From NCBI GenBank assembly GCA_020847315.1, contig JADLCF010000029.1:1-44935 (forward strand): a stretch of DNA of 44,935 nt, written 5' to 3'. The notes beneath the pieces were generated by a model. It was given only the letters and a program-made list of their open reading frames with translations, searched no databases and was not told the origin of the DNA. Position numbers and translations under genes: made by a program. Of the stretch, positions 9,916 to 19,579 are shown in pieces. The DNA comes from Bryobacterales bacterium. Lineage in GTDB: Bacteria > Acidobacteriota > Terriglobia > Bryobacterales > Bryobacteraceae. Within the stretch, counting starts at the first letter, position 1. The number at the start of each line of letters is the position of its first letter.

Positions 9916-11337
9916 TTACGGGATTGCAGTGGCAACGTCTCCCATGGCTTGGGCGAACTCAATCCTGGCCGCATTGAAGCGGAAGAGGGAGTCGATGCTC
10001 GTGCTGCGCGCCTGCTCCACGCCGGTCTGTGCGCGGGTAACCTCAAGGCTTCCGGCGACGCCCGCCCGGTAGCGCCGCCGCGCCTGCTCAAGTTCCAGTT
10101 CCGCCTGCCGCAGCGATTCGCCCGAGACACGGACGAATTCGCGCGTGGAATCCAGCGCATCGACGGCAAGGCGAAGTTCGAGTTCGATCTGCTGGCGGAG
10201 GTCACGCGCGCGCAACTCTTCTTCCCGCAAACGGGCGCTCGATTCGGCGCGGCGCGCCTCCCGCCTCCCACCATCGAAAAGAGGAATGCGCACTTGAACC
10301 CCTACGGCCCGCGTGGGCAGTGCATTGCCGGGGGAACTGCCGCTCGCGCCGTAGTCGCCGAAGGCGGAGATGCTGGGCGCGCGTTCCCATGCTGCGGCGC
10401 CGCTCAGTAAACGCGCGTTCTTGAGACGCGCCTGCTGGCTTTGCCAATCCGCCCGAGCGGCCTCGGCGCGAATCATAAGAGCGTCCATGCGCTCACCTCG
10501 GGTGGCGAGGGTATCTTGCGGAAGCGGCATTGTGTCGATCAGGCGGATGGGGTTTTCCATGGAAAGCCCAATCGTGCGCTGCAACTGGAGGTTGGCGGCC
10601 CGCGCCTCGTTTTCCCTTACCAGAAGTGCATGTTCCGATTGGCTCCGCAAGACGGTGGCGCGGGTGACTTCAAGCGCCAGACCGGTTCCCGCATCCTTCT
10701 GCCTTCGGGCAAGATCTTCGAGGTCGCGGGCGAGCGCAAGATTCGCTTCCGCCGCCGTTCGCTGCGCCTGGGCTCGCAGTGCGCTGTAGTAGGCCATCGC
10801 GACGGAGGCGGAAATATCCTCGCGGGCAACGCGCTCCTCCGCCTTCGCTATCGATACGCCCACCTTTGCTGCCTGATAACGGCGAATCGCGCTCATGTTC
10901 AGGATGCTCTGCGTGGCGGAGAGTCTCGCATCGAACACATCGAAAGGGCCGACAAAACGGGGCTGTTCGAATCCGGGCACCGGCACGGAAAGCTGGATGC
11001 CAAACGCCTCGAGATTCCGGGTCTGGCTGGATTGAGAAATGACGCCATCCAGATTCGGGAGTAAGTCCGCCCGCGCCTGCCCGCTTCGCGCCTTGGCTTC
11101 CTCCACCATCTCCAAGGCGATCGCGGTACGTGCGTTGCCATCGGGAGCCAGCGCCAATTCGATGGCACGGCGCAAACTCAATTCCACGGGAGCGGTGGGC
11201 TGCGAGACAGAGATGGGCAAGCTCTGCCCCCGCACAGCCCATGCCAGCAGGAGCAACAAGACGGCCAGCCCGATCCACTGCGCCGCTACCCAAACCTTTC
11301 CCAACGGGAACCGTTCCACATCTCTAGGTTTTGTCAT
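9916..11337 (-). CDS. TolC family outer-membrane efflux protein
   Basis: Two OEP-type helical repeats (LSLRRAIELAL..., YRAGVAGSLEVTRAQTGVEQAR), signal/TM at N-terminus. Confidence 0.92.
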   Translation of the reverse strand: MTKPRDVERFPLGKVWVAAQWIGLAVLLLLLAWAVRGQSLPISVSQPTAPVELSLRRAIELALAPDGNARTAIALEMVEEAKARSGQARADLLPNLDGVISQSSQTRNLEAFGIQLSVPVPGFEQPRFVGPFDVFDARLSATQSILNMSAIRRYQAAKVGVSIAKAEERVAREDISASVAMAYYSALRAQAQRTAAEANLALARDLEDLARRQKDAGTGLALEVTRATVLRSQSEHALLVRENEARAANLQLQRTIGLSMENPIRLIDTMPLPQDTLATRGERMDALMIRAEAARADWQSQQARLKNARLLSGAAAWERAPSISAFGDYGASGSSPGNALPTRAVGVQVRIPLFDGGRREARRAESSARLREEELRARDLRQQIELELRLAVDALDSTREFVRVSGESLRQAELELEQARRRYRAGVAGSLEVTRAQTGVEQARSTSIDSLFRFNAARIEFAQAMGDVATAIP

Positions 11338-11876
11338 GCGGGTCCTCCCCGGCTTCCAGCACGGATTGCCTCAGCTTGAGCAACAGATCGCGAAGATGCT
11401 GCTTCTCGCTCCCGCTCAGCCCCTTCGAGATTCGCTTGATTTCGTGGAAATGAGAAGGCAACATGGCGCCAACGAGGGCTTCTCCAGCCGGCGTTGACTT
11501 GGCAAACTTCACGCGGCGGTCATTCGGAGAATCGACGCGTTCCGCCAAGCCGCGTTTCACCAGACTGTCGAGTACCCCGGTCACATTCGCCTTGCTGACC
11601 AGCAGAATTTTCCCCAGTTGAGACAACCGGCATCCTTCCTCGTGGTAGATGGGCTGATTGAGGATCATCAGGATGTTGAAACCCGCCAGACTCAAACCGG
11701 AGCGCAATAGTCGGCGCGTAATGTGCGCTGCGAATGCATCGTAGCCGGAGATCAGAGCAAAGATCGCTTCAAACGTCTTCCGGTCGAATTCGGGCTGATT
11801 CGCGTCCATGAAGTCGGCCGCGACCCGGTAAAATTCGGTGCGACTGAGGTTTTGGGCCAACGCATGCTTCGCCATC
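11324..11876 (-). CDS. MarR family transcriptional regulator
   Basis: LSLAGFNILMILNQPIYHEEGCRLSQLGKILLVSKANVTGVLDSLVKRGLAERVDSPNDRRVKFAKSTPAGEAL wHTH; first gene of efflux operon; start at MAKHALAQN chosen over the upstream TTG. Confidence 0.92.
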
Positions 11877-11885
11877 TCTACCAGA

Positions 11886-11914
11886 AGCATAACCGTCAAT
11901 AGAACGATAGTCAA
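11886..11914 (-). promoter_or_regulatory. Putative sigma70-type promoter of the marR-efflux operon
   Basis: On the minus strand TTGACT-N17-TATGCT immediately upstream of the marR ATG. Confidence 0.5.
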
Positions 11915-12474
11915 TACCTAAACGATCAGGGAACAAATCAACTGGCTTGGATCCTTCGGGGAAGTCTAGCCTCGACTGGGAGGTAGAGTTCGCCGGATTG
12001 CGCTGTGTAGCTGCGGAACTTCCGCGCCAGTTGCGAGGTTCTCCGGCTGCTTTTTTCGTAAGAATGCCTGCCATCAGATTGATTCGGTGGACACCCGGTC
12101 AGTTTTCGATTCGCCAGATACTAGCCAAATATATACGTAACGAACTATATTGATTATGTGGCATCAATAACGGCTACAATTTCAAGGTCAGGCTTTAGGG
12201 CCGTTATACATATCCAGCCTGTTTCTGTTGCTCCAACTCATAGATAATAATGCACTTACGATGCTCTAGCTTACTTAACCTCATTTAGTACTAGGCCGTA
12301 CCGCTTCTTCACTTAGGACTTGGTATCTTGCTTCGATTTCTCTGTAAGTACTACACTGGTTATGTAATCGGATAGGTGGCGGCAACAAGTGGCGTGGCTG
12401 GCATGAATGCCGACAGCCCAATGCGAGGAGCCGCAGCCTGTCTTGCAGGAAATTTCAGAGGAAGAAGAGAGAGC

Positions 12475-13251
12475 ATGAGAGCGAACTTGAGAAATTGGAC
12501 CTTAGCGCTGGCCGTTGCAGCCGTCGCGGCTACCTTTGCGAGTGCGGACACGATTCGAGCGGAGCTGAAATCCGTTTACGGCCAGTCCGTGAGCTATACG
12601 TTGGGAGCGAACGCGCAGAAGAGCACCACCGCCGGGCGTTTCAACTGGCAGCGTGAAACCGACAATCCGGCGACCCCAGCTTTCAATGAGGCGGGGACAT
12701 TCCCACTGGACCCCACGCCCGCCGGCGACCTCTTCTATTCGTTCTGCATCGATCTGACGCAGACCGTGTCCTACAACACGCCGTACGAGTTCACCGTAGA
12801 AAGCAACCTTGCAAACGGCCGTGACAGCGCCGGCTACCCTTCCTTGGGCGCCACGACCGCTAACAACATCGCACAGTTCCTCGGGGCGGTTTTCCCCAGT
12901 CTCGACGGTTCGCTGACAACGGTGCAGGCCGCAGCGCTGCAGATCTCTCTTTGGGAGATTATTTACGAGAACGCATCGAATGCGTTCGATGTCCTGTCTG
13001 GGAACATCAAGTTCGCGAACAACACCGCAGTGACCAACCAGGCCACAACCTACCTGAATACGTTCGCGGCCTACAACGGCCCTGGCGCGGAAGGCCTCCA
13101 CGCCATGAATAGCTCCCGGCTGCAAGATCAGATGATCCAGGTTCCCGGCAACCCCAACGTCGAGGAAGTCCCGGAGCCTGGCACCTATGCGCTAATGGGC
13201 ATCGGCCTGTTGGCAATCGGCTTTTTCCGTCGCAAGGCTGCCAAGGCGTAA
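12475..13251 (+). CDS. PEP-CTERM sorting-domain surface protein with thioester-domain-like motifs
   Basis: Signal peptide; C-terminal VPEPGTYALMGIGLLAIGFFRRKAAKA; FCIDL and ALQISLWEI motifs; GAGGAAG-type RBS upstream. Confidence 0.85.
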   Translation: MRANLRNWTLALAVAAVAATFASADTIRAELKSVYGQSVSYTLGANAQKSTTAGRFNWQRETDNPATPAFNEAGTFPLDPTPAGDLFYSFCIDLTQTVSYNTPYEFTVESNLANGRDSAGYPSLGATTANNIAQFLGAVFPSLDGSLTTVQAAALQISLWEIIYENASNAFDVLSGNIKFANNTAVTNQATTYLNTFAAYNGPGAEGLHAMNSSRLQDQMIQVPGNPNVEEVPEPGTYALMGIGLLAIGFFRRKAAKA

Positions 13252-13309
13252 CTCGCCGTAGCCGGTCATTGTTCACTCAATCCTAACTTCGCAAACGAAC
13301 ATTCGTTTG

Positions 13310-13335
13310 GGGCGCTCCACGGAGCGCCCTTTTTT
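13310..13335 (+). terminator. Intrinsic terminator after PEP-CTERM gene
   Basis: GGGCGCTCC-AC-GGAGCGCCC followed by TTTTTT. Confidence 0.92.
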
Positions 13336-13414
13336 CGCTCGGAATGAAGCCTTTCTCGAAAGTCGCGACATGCGGGAGGGCCGGAGAGATAGAATCCGAA
13401 TGGAGGCTCTGGCC

Positions 13415-14401
13415 ATGACGAACGAGTTTGCGCGGCGTGCATTTTTGGTTTCAGGCGCATTTGGCGCGGCTGCGGTATCTTCCGTATCCTCCGCTCAACC
13501 GACAGCGCATCACCCCGTCTCTCTGCCCCTTCCAGGCCGCCTGCCGCTCGTGCTCTTTTCGAAGCATTTGCATTGGGCGGATTTTGATACCTGCGCCTCC
13601 ATCCTTCGGGAAATCGGCGCGGAGGGGATTGACCTGACGGTGCGGAAGAACGGCCACATTGAGCCGGAACGCGTACGCGAGGAATTGCCGCGGGCGGTCG
13701 AGATCTTCCACAAGGCGGGCACGCCGGTAGCGATGATCACCACGGATATCCGGACTACGGATTCTCCCTTCACCCTACCCATCCTCGAAACTGCCAAATC
13801 CCTCGGCATTACCCACTATCGCTGGAGCGACTTCGTCTATGACCCCAAGAGGCCTATCCCAGTGCAACTGCGGGAGTTCAAGCCCAAGATCACACAGTTG
13901 GCGAAATTGAATGCGCGGCTCGGAATGACGGCCATGTACCACATCCACTCCGGCTTTAACCGCATGGGAAGCTGCGTCTGGGACCTGTGGGAGCTCATCC
14001 GCGATGAGAATCCGAATGCCGTGTCGTTCAACTACGATATCGGCCACGCCACCGTGGAGGGCGGCTTTGGGGGCTGGATGAACACCCTGCGGCTGGCTCT
14101 CCCCTGCACACGGGGGACGGCGGTGAAGGATTTCGTTTGGGAGAAGAACGGCGAGGGGCAATGGCGCCCTCGCTGGTGTCCCCTCGGCGAAGGGATGGTG
14201 GATTTCGCCGGGTACTTCAACCTTCTCAAGAACGCCACCGTGCCGATGCCGCTGCAACTCCATCTCGAATATGACGAGTTGGGAGCTACCGCGCATGGGC
14301 GCAAGCAACTGGATATGCCGCGCGAGCGCGTGGTGGCGATGTTGAATCGGGATATGAGTCGCCTGCGCGAGATGCGCGCGAAGGCGGGGCTCGATACGTA
14401 A
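13415..14401 (+). CDS. Tat-exported sugar phosphate isomerase/epimerase-like (TIM barrel) protein
   Basis: RRAFLVSGAFGAAA Tat signal; LREIGAEGIDLTVRKNGHIEPERV, YHIHSG, NYDIGHATVEGG, HLEYDELG. Confidence 0.8.
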   Translation: MTNEFARRAFLVSGAFGAAAVSSVSSAQPTAHHPVSLPLPGRLPLVLFSKHLHWADFDTCASILREIGAEGIDLTVRKNGHIEPERVREELPRAVEIFHKAGTPVAMITTDIRTTDSPFTLPILETAKSLGITHYRWSDFVYDPKRPIPVQLREFKPKITQLAKLNARLGMTAMYHIHSGFNRMGSCVWDLWELIRDENPNAVSFNYDIGHATVEGGFGGWMNTLRLALPCTRGTAVKDFVWEKNGEGQWRPRWCPLGEGMVDFAGYFNLLKNATVPMPLQLHLEYDELGATAHGRKQLDMPRERVVAMLNRDMSRLREMRAKAGLDT

Positions 14402-14430
14402 CTCAGGGAGACCAGGGAGGCCTGGCGCGG

Positions 14431-15222
14431 CTAGGGGAGCCTGCGGACTTTGATGTTGCGGAAAGCCACTCCGCTGCCATGCTCTTGCAAGACGATGTGC
14501 CCTTCCCGCGAAGCGCCGTAACGGGCATCGCTCTTGTATTTGCTGCCAGCCACCCAACCCTTGAACTGCGCGGAATCGAGCGCGAACTCGAGCACTTTTG
14601 CGCCGTTCAGCCATTGCTCCACCCGGCCCTGATTCACCACAATCCTCAGGTGGTTCCATTGTCCGGCGGGATGCAACGTCTTCCCACCGGGAGCCGCTAC
14701 ATCGTAAACACCCGCGGTTTTCCGGTTGTCCTGCTTGGCGTCGGGATGCGCCAGATCGTCAATCATCTGGTATTCCAGCCCGAACGCGGAGCGCGAAGCG
14801 GGCGGGCTATTCGTCTCTACCACCAAATACTTGATCCCGCTATTGCCACCCGGCTCCAGGCACCAGTCCGCGGCAAACTCGAAATTCTTGTAAACATCGC
14901 GGGTGGTGAGGTCGCCGCCCGCGCGCCCGCTTCGCCCGTCCCCTTCGCTGTGGAGGAGAGTACCGTTCTCCACTTTCCAGCCTTCCGCGGGGAACGCGGC
15001 GCCATGAAACTCGCGCCAAGCCTGGATGTTTGAACCGTCAAACAAGGCGACCCAGCCGTTCGTCCGCTCGAGAGCCGTTAACGGATGGAATGCCGCCCCG
15101 GAAACTCCACACCAAGACGCAGCGAGAAGTGGGTAAGTGGCCAGGGTCGGAAAAAGCAAGAGCGCCAAAACGGACTGGAGACGCCACAGAGGGCGCAGAC
15201 GTGGAAAGCAAAGGGCCACCAT
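14431..15222 (-). CDS. Secreted DUF1080 / 3-keto-disaccharide hydrolase family protein
   Basis: GWVALFDGSNIQAWR, LTTRDVYKNFEFAADWCLEPGGNSGIKYLV, QWNHLRIVVNQGRVEQWLNGAKV, GHIVLQEHGSGVAFRNIKVRRL. Confidence 0.92.
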   Translation of the reverse strand: MVALCFPRLRPLWRLQSVLALLLFPTLATYPLLAASWCGVSGAAFHPLTALERTNGWVALFDGSNIQAWREFHGAAFPAEGWKVENGTLLHSEGDGRSGRAGGDLTTRDVYKNFEFAADWCLEPGGNSGIKYLVVETNSPPASRSAFGLEYQMIDDLAHPDAKQDNRKTAGVYDVAAPGGKTLHPAGQWNHLRIVVNQGRVEQWLNGAKVLEFALDSAQFKGWVAGSKYKSDARYGASREGHIVLQEHGSGVAFRNIKVRRLP

Positions 15223-15315
15223 AGAGGAATCCTAACAGACTCCCGCGGTTCTAATGGAGGTCCTCCGGGCGGCGCCTATCTTCCGCAACCGCAGTTGCAG
15301 TAGACTTCCGTTGTC

Positions 15316-16464
15316 ATGCTTCGTTTCGTTCTTGCCTCACTTGCGTTCGTTTCTCTGGCAGGAGCAGCCAGCCTGCCTGCCTTCCGCCAGAGCAACATCG
15401 TTTCCGGGTTGAAAATGGGGTACCAACTCGTCTTGGCCGATCTCAACCGCGATGGAAAGGTGGATGTGATTATCGTCGATGAGGGCTCAACCGAACTGGC
15501 TTGGCATGAGAATCCCGGTTGGCAGCGGCACGTGCTGGCTCGGAACGTGCCCAGGGTGATCAACCTCGAATGCCAGGATCTCAATGGGGATGGCATCCCG
15601 GAGATCGTAATGGCTCACCATTTCGAAACGAACCCGGACCGCAGCGAGGGGAACGTCCTTTTGTTGGAGCACGACGGAGATCCGCGCCAGCTTTGGAAAG
15701 CGAGGGAATTGGACCGCGTTCCAACGGCGCATCGTCTTCGCTGGATTCCGGTGGAGAAGGGCAAAGCGCCCTGGCTGCTTGTAGCGCCCCTGGTGGGGTC
15801 GAAGACTTACGCGCCGGACTACGTGGGGATCGCCCCGATCTATGCCTTCCGTCCCGGCGAATGGAAGCGGATGACCATCTCGAACGAATTGCACGGCATC
15901 CTGCACAGCATCGCGCCCGTCGAATGGCATCAGGGAGAATGGCAGTTACTCACCGCGAGTTTCGACGGAATCGAGCGTCTCGAACCGCGAAGGAACGGGC
16001 TTTGGAAGCATGTTCCGATTGGGAAGGGGAATCCGGAGCCCTGTCCTCGATGCGGGAGCAGCGAGGTAAAAATGGGGTTTCTTGGCAAACAGCGCTTCCT
16101 CGCTACCATTGAGCCTTGGCATGGCAACCAGGTGGCCGTCTATCTGGAGCGCGGGCGCCGATGGGATCGCGCCGTCATCGACGACGGAATGCTGAACGGC
16201 CACGCTTTGGCGGTGGCGGATCTTGACGGGGACGGGCGGGACGAAATCGTCAGCGGGTTTCGCGGAAAAGGGTTTCGCGTCAGTGTCTATCAGGCCAGTG
16301 ACCGCGAGGGCCGGCAATGGGCGCGCACCGTCCTTGACGAAGGTGGCGTGGCCGCCGCGGATTGCAAGATCGGGGACATCAATGGCGATGGGCGCCCAGA
16401 TATCGTATGTTCGGGCGCCTCCACAGGAAATGTGATGTTGTTTGAGAATCTGGGGGCCCGCTAG
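15316..16464 (+). CDS. Secreted FG-GAP/VCBS repeat protein
   Basis: Signal peptide; repeated LADLNRDGKVDVI, CQDLNGDGIPEIV, VADLDGDGRDEIV, IGDINGDGRPDIV. Confidence 0.9.
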   Translation: MLRFVLASLAFVSLAGAASLPAFRQSNIVSGLKMGYQLVLADLNRDGKVDVIIVDEGSTELAWHENPGWQRHVLARNVPRVINLECQDLNGDGIPEIVMAHHFETNPDRSEGNVLLLEHDGDPRQLWKARELDRVPTAHRLRWIPVEKGKAPWLLVAPLVGSKTYAPDYVGIAPIYAFRPGEWKRMTISNELHGILHSIAPVEWHQGEWQLLTASFDGIERLEPRRNGLWKHVPIGKGNPEPCPRCGSSEVKMGFLGKQRFLATIEPWHGNQVAVYLERGRRWDRAVIDDGMLNGHALAVADLDGDGRDEIVSGFRGKGFRVSVYQASDREGRQWARTVLDEGGVAAADCKIGDINGDGRPDIVCSGASTGNVMLFENLGAR

Positions 16465-16476
16465 CGGGAAGGTCTG

Positions 16477-18261
16477 ATGCGGAATCGCCGTAGTATTCTC
16501 CGAGCAAGTATCGGGTTGCCTTTGCTCGCAGCCGGTTGCCGGAATCAACCCGGCGAACGTAAGCCGGCCGACTACGACACCGCGCTGCATGCTCTGTTTT
16601 CCAGAGAGTGGGAGTTCCGGCTTCGAGAAGATTCGCTGTTCGCGACTTCGGTAGGGCGAATGGAGTGGAACGATAAACTGCCGGACCTTAGCCTTTCCGC
16701 GGCCCGGCGTTCCTACGATTTCTATAAGGCGCTGCTTGCGGATCTGGACAACATTTCCGCCAAGGCGCTTGACGAGGCGGATCGCATCAGCCAGGACGTC
16801 CTTCGAGTGGAGGTGCAGCACCATGTGGACGCCTTCGAAACAGGCGGCTACCTGATGCCGGTGAACTCCGATTCCGCGTTTCACATTTACTTCCCGCGCA
16901 TTGCTGAGGAGGTCCCGCTCGAGAACACGCTGGATTACGAGAACCTGCTGGCTCGCCTGCGCGCTTGGCCGCGGGCGGTAGACGAAATGCTGGAAGTATT
17001 GAGGGAGGGCTTAAAGCGGGGCTTTACCCCACCCGCGATCACAATGCGCGGGTTTGAGCGCACTATCAGCGCGCACATCGTGGATCAGCCCAGGAAGAGC
17101 GGCTTCTATGAGCCCTTCGAGCACTTCCCTACCGGAGTGCCGCAATCGGACCAGGGACGGCTACGCATCGAAGGCGAGCAGACCATCCAGAAGGCGATCA
17201 TTCCCGGCTATCGCAAACTTTATGAGTTCTTCACCTCAGAGTATCTGCCAGGGTGCCGCCAGACGCTGGGCGCTTATGACCTGCCGAACGGCAAAGACTT
17301 CTATGCGCGGGAGTTGCGCTACTTCACAACACTGCCGGTTGAGCCGGAAGAGGTGCATCAGATCGGCCTCCGCGAAGTAGCGCGCATACGGAATGAGATG
17401 GAAGCGGTCATGCGGAAGACGGAATTTGGCGGCTCGTTCGAGGAATTCCTCCGTTTCCTGCGGACAGACCGCCGCTTCTATGCGAAGACCCCGGAGGAAC
17501 TTCTCCAGCGCGCAGCGTGGATTGCGAAACGCATGGACGGCAAACTCCCCGCACTGTTCGGCCGCTTGCCGAGGCAGCCTTACACCGTGGAACCGGTGCC
17601 GGATGCGATTGCCCCCAAGTACACGAGCGGGCGCTACGTCTCCGCCCCGTATGGCGGAACGAAGCCGGGAATCTATTGGGTGAATACGTACGCGCTCGAA
17701 ACCCGTCCCCTATACACGCAGGAAGCCCTTACCCTGCACGAGGCCGTACCGGGGCATCATCTTCAAATCGCTCTGGCGGCGGAGATGGAAAACCTCCCTC
17801 CATTTCGCCGTTTTGCGTACTTCTCCGCCTTTGGGGAAGGCTGGGGTCTCTATTCCGAACGCCTCGGCAAGGAGGTTGGATTTTACGCGGACCCCTACTC
17901 CGAGTTTGGCCGGATGACGTACGAAATGTGGCGGGCTTGCCGTTTGGTGGTCGATACCGGGGTGCATGCAAAGGGTTGGCAACGCCAGCAGGTCATCGAT
18001 TATCTGCTTGAGAACACAGCCTTACCGCTGCATGAATGCACGACGGAGACGGATCGCTACATCTCCTGGCCCGGGCAGGCATTGGCTTACAAGATGGGCG
18101 AAATCACCATTCGCGAACTCCGCGCGAAGGCGGAGGCGAAGCTAGGGAGCCGGTTTGATATCCGCAGCTTCCATGACAAGCTGCTTGAGAACGGATCGAT
18201 CCCGCTCACAACCTTGCAGCGCGTCGTGGAAGCGTATATTACGAAACGAAGCCAATCCTGA
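16477..18261 (+). CDS. DUF885 family putative metallopeptidase (lipoprotein)
   Basis: LPLLAAGC lipobox-like; LTLHEAVPGHHLQ metal site; GWGLYSERLGKEVGFYADPYSEFGRMTYEMWRACRLVVDTG. Confidence 0.9.
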   Translation: MRNRRSILRASIGLPLLAAGCRNQPGERKPADYDTALHALFSREWEFRLREDSLFATSVGRMEWNDKLPDLSLSAARRSYDFYKALLADLDNISAKALDEADRISQDVLRVEVQHHVDAFETGGYLMPVNSDSAFHIYFPRIAEEVPLENTLDYENLLARLRAWPRAVDEMLEVLREGLKRGFTPPAITMRGFERTISAHIVDQPRKSGFYEPFEHFPTGVPQSDQGRLRIEGEQTIQKAIIPGYRKLYEFFTSEYLPGCRQTLGAYDLPNGKDFYARELRYFTTLPVEPEEVHQIGLREVARIRNEMEAVMRKTEFGGSFEEFLRFLRTDRRFYAKTPEELLQRAAWIAKRMDGKLPALFGRLPRQPYTVEPVPDAIAPKYTSGRYVSAPYGGTKPGIYWVNTYALETRPLYTQEALTLHEAVPGHHLQIALAAEMENLPPFRRFAYFSAFGEGWGLYSERLGKEVGFYADPYSEFGRMTYEMWRACRLVVDTGVHAKGWQRQQVIDYLLENTALPLHECTTETDRYISWPGQALAYKMGEITIRELRAKAEAKLGSRFDIRSFHDKLLENGSIPLTTLQRVVEAYITKRSQS

Positions 18262-18306
18262 GGCGCTGCCCTCCGCAGCAAGCCGGGTTCAAAAAGTGCC
18301 TGGCGG

Positions 18307-18825
18307 TCAACTCTTCGGCTTCTTCGCCGCCGCACTCGGGGCAGGCGCAGCCTCCGCTTCGTCGATTGACTTGTCGAAATGAAGGTTCATGATCGCCTTC
18401 GTGCGCGGATCGTAGGTGCTGAGCTTCTTGGTCTCCGAATCCCTGCCGCGAAAACGTGCCCGCACCTCGTAGTCGTCCGCCTTGATGACGCGATCAAAGT
18501 TGTAGCGTCCATCGTCCTTGGTAACGAAGGACCGCGCGGCCTTCGTCTTGAGGTTCGTCAGGGTCACGATCGCGCCCTTCACGGGATTCTCCCGGGAGTC
18601 GCGCACGATGCCGCTCAGCTCTCTGGACGGCAAATCCTTGGGGTTCACTTCGGGCAGTTTCTTGAAGAAATCCGGATTACTATCGCGCTGGTAAACATCC
18701 TTCGTATTGCCCTGCGCATACGCGGCCGAGAACAAGATCAGCATGGACGCGAACAGGATCGCGAGTCGGAACACGGCATTTCCCCCTGCTTTCAGCTTAC
18801 TATCAAGAGATATCGCTTGGGCCAT
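18307..18825 (-). CDS. Secreted carboxypeptidase-regulatory-like (CarboxypepD_reg) domain protein
   Basis: LSGIVRDSRENPVKGAIVTLTNLKTKAARSFVTKDDGRYNFDRV; hydrophobic leader; exact start uncertain. Confidence 0.75.
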   Translation of the reverse strand: MAQAISLDSKLKAGGNAVFRLAILFASMLILFSAAYAQGNTKDVYQRDSNPDFFKKLPEVNPKDLPSRELSGIVRDSRENPVKGAIVTLTNLKTKAARSFVTKDDGRYNFDRVIKADDYEVRARFRGRDSETKKLSTYDPRTKAIMNLHFDKSIDEAEAAPAPSAAAKKPKS

Positions 18826-18886
18826 TTCCGGTTACAACAAACTGGGTTCGCGCGGAAACTAACACCCTTCCGAAATATTCCACCTT

Positions 18887-19537
18887 ATGTCGCGCAGAAT
18901 CGAATCCGTCATGATTCCCGGCCCTGCCGGGCGCCTCGAAGGCTTGCTGGAGGAACCCGAATCCGTCGTGCCAGTGCATGCCGTGGTGGTGTGCCATCCG
19001 CACCCGTCGCACGGCGGCACGATGCACAACAAGGTGGTCTACCGTCTCGCACGAGGATTGCGGCGCACGGGAGCGGTGGTGCTGCGCTTCAACTTCCGCG
19101 GCGTGAATTTGAGCGAAGGCCAATTTGACCAAGGAGATGGCGAGGTTGAGGATGCCCGCGCCGCATTGAGCTTTCTGCGGGGCCGCTATCCGAACCTTCC
19201 TTTCAGCCTGGCAGGCTTCTCCTTCGGCTCACGGGTGATCCTGCGACTGGGGTGTGAACAAGACGTGGGGGCGACGCGGTTGATCGCGGTGGGCTACCCC
19301 ACGCGATGGCCGGATCTGGACGCATTAGAAATCTGCACGCGGGAGAAAATCTTCATCCAGAGCACCCACGACGAGTTCGGGCCGATCGATTCTTTGCGCC
19401 AACTCGTCGAGGGTTTGTCAGATCCGAAGGTGCTTTACGAAGTAGAGGCGAGAGACCATTTCTTCGCCGGGGCGCTGGATGCATTCGAACATCTCGTTGA
19501 AGAACTGGTCTGGGATGAATCGGCGGCATCCGTTTAG
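18887..19537 (+). CDS. Alpha/beta hydrolase
   Basis: VVVCHPHPSHGGTMHNKVVYRLARGL, RFNFRGVNLSEG, LAGFSFGSRV nucleophile elbow, ARDHFFAG. Confidence 0.88.
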   Translation: MSRRIESVMIPGPAGRLEGLLEEPESVVPVHAVVVCHPHPSHGGTMHNKVVYRLARGLRRTGAVVLRFNFRGVNLSEGQFDQGDGEVEDARAALSFLRGRYPNLPFSLAGFSFGSRVILRLGCEQDVGATRLIAVGYPTRWPDLDALEICTREKIFIQSTHDEFGPIDSLRQLVEGLSDPKVLYEVEARDHFFAGALDAFEHLVEELVWDESAASV

Positions 19538-19558
19538 GGGTTCCGTTGCCGGAACCCC
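19537..19558. terminator. Hairpin between convergent genes
   Basis: GGGGTTCC-gttgcc-GGAACCCC perfect 8-bp stem; no clear T-tract. Confidence 0.5.
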
Positions 19559-19579
19559 GTCAATCTGAAACAAGGGCAA

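Noticed and set aside
13307-13414. N-terminal extension of the sugar isomerase-like ORF
   Set aside because: It overlaps the intrinsic terminator of the previous gene; the Tat signal fits a start at 13415.
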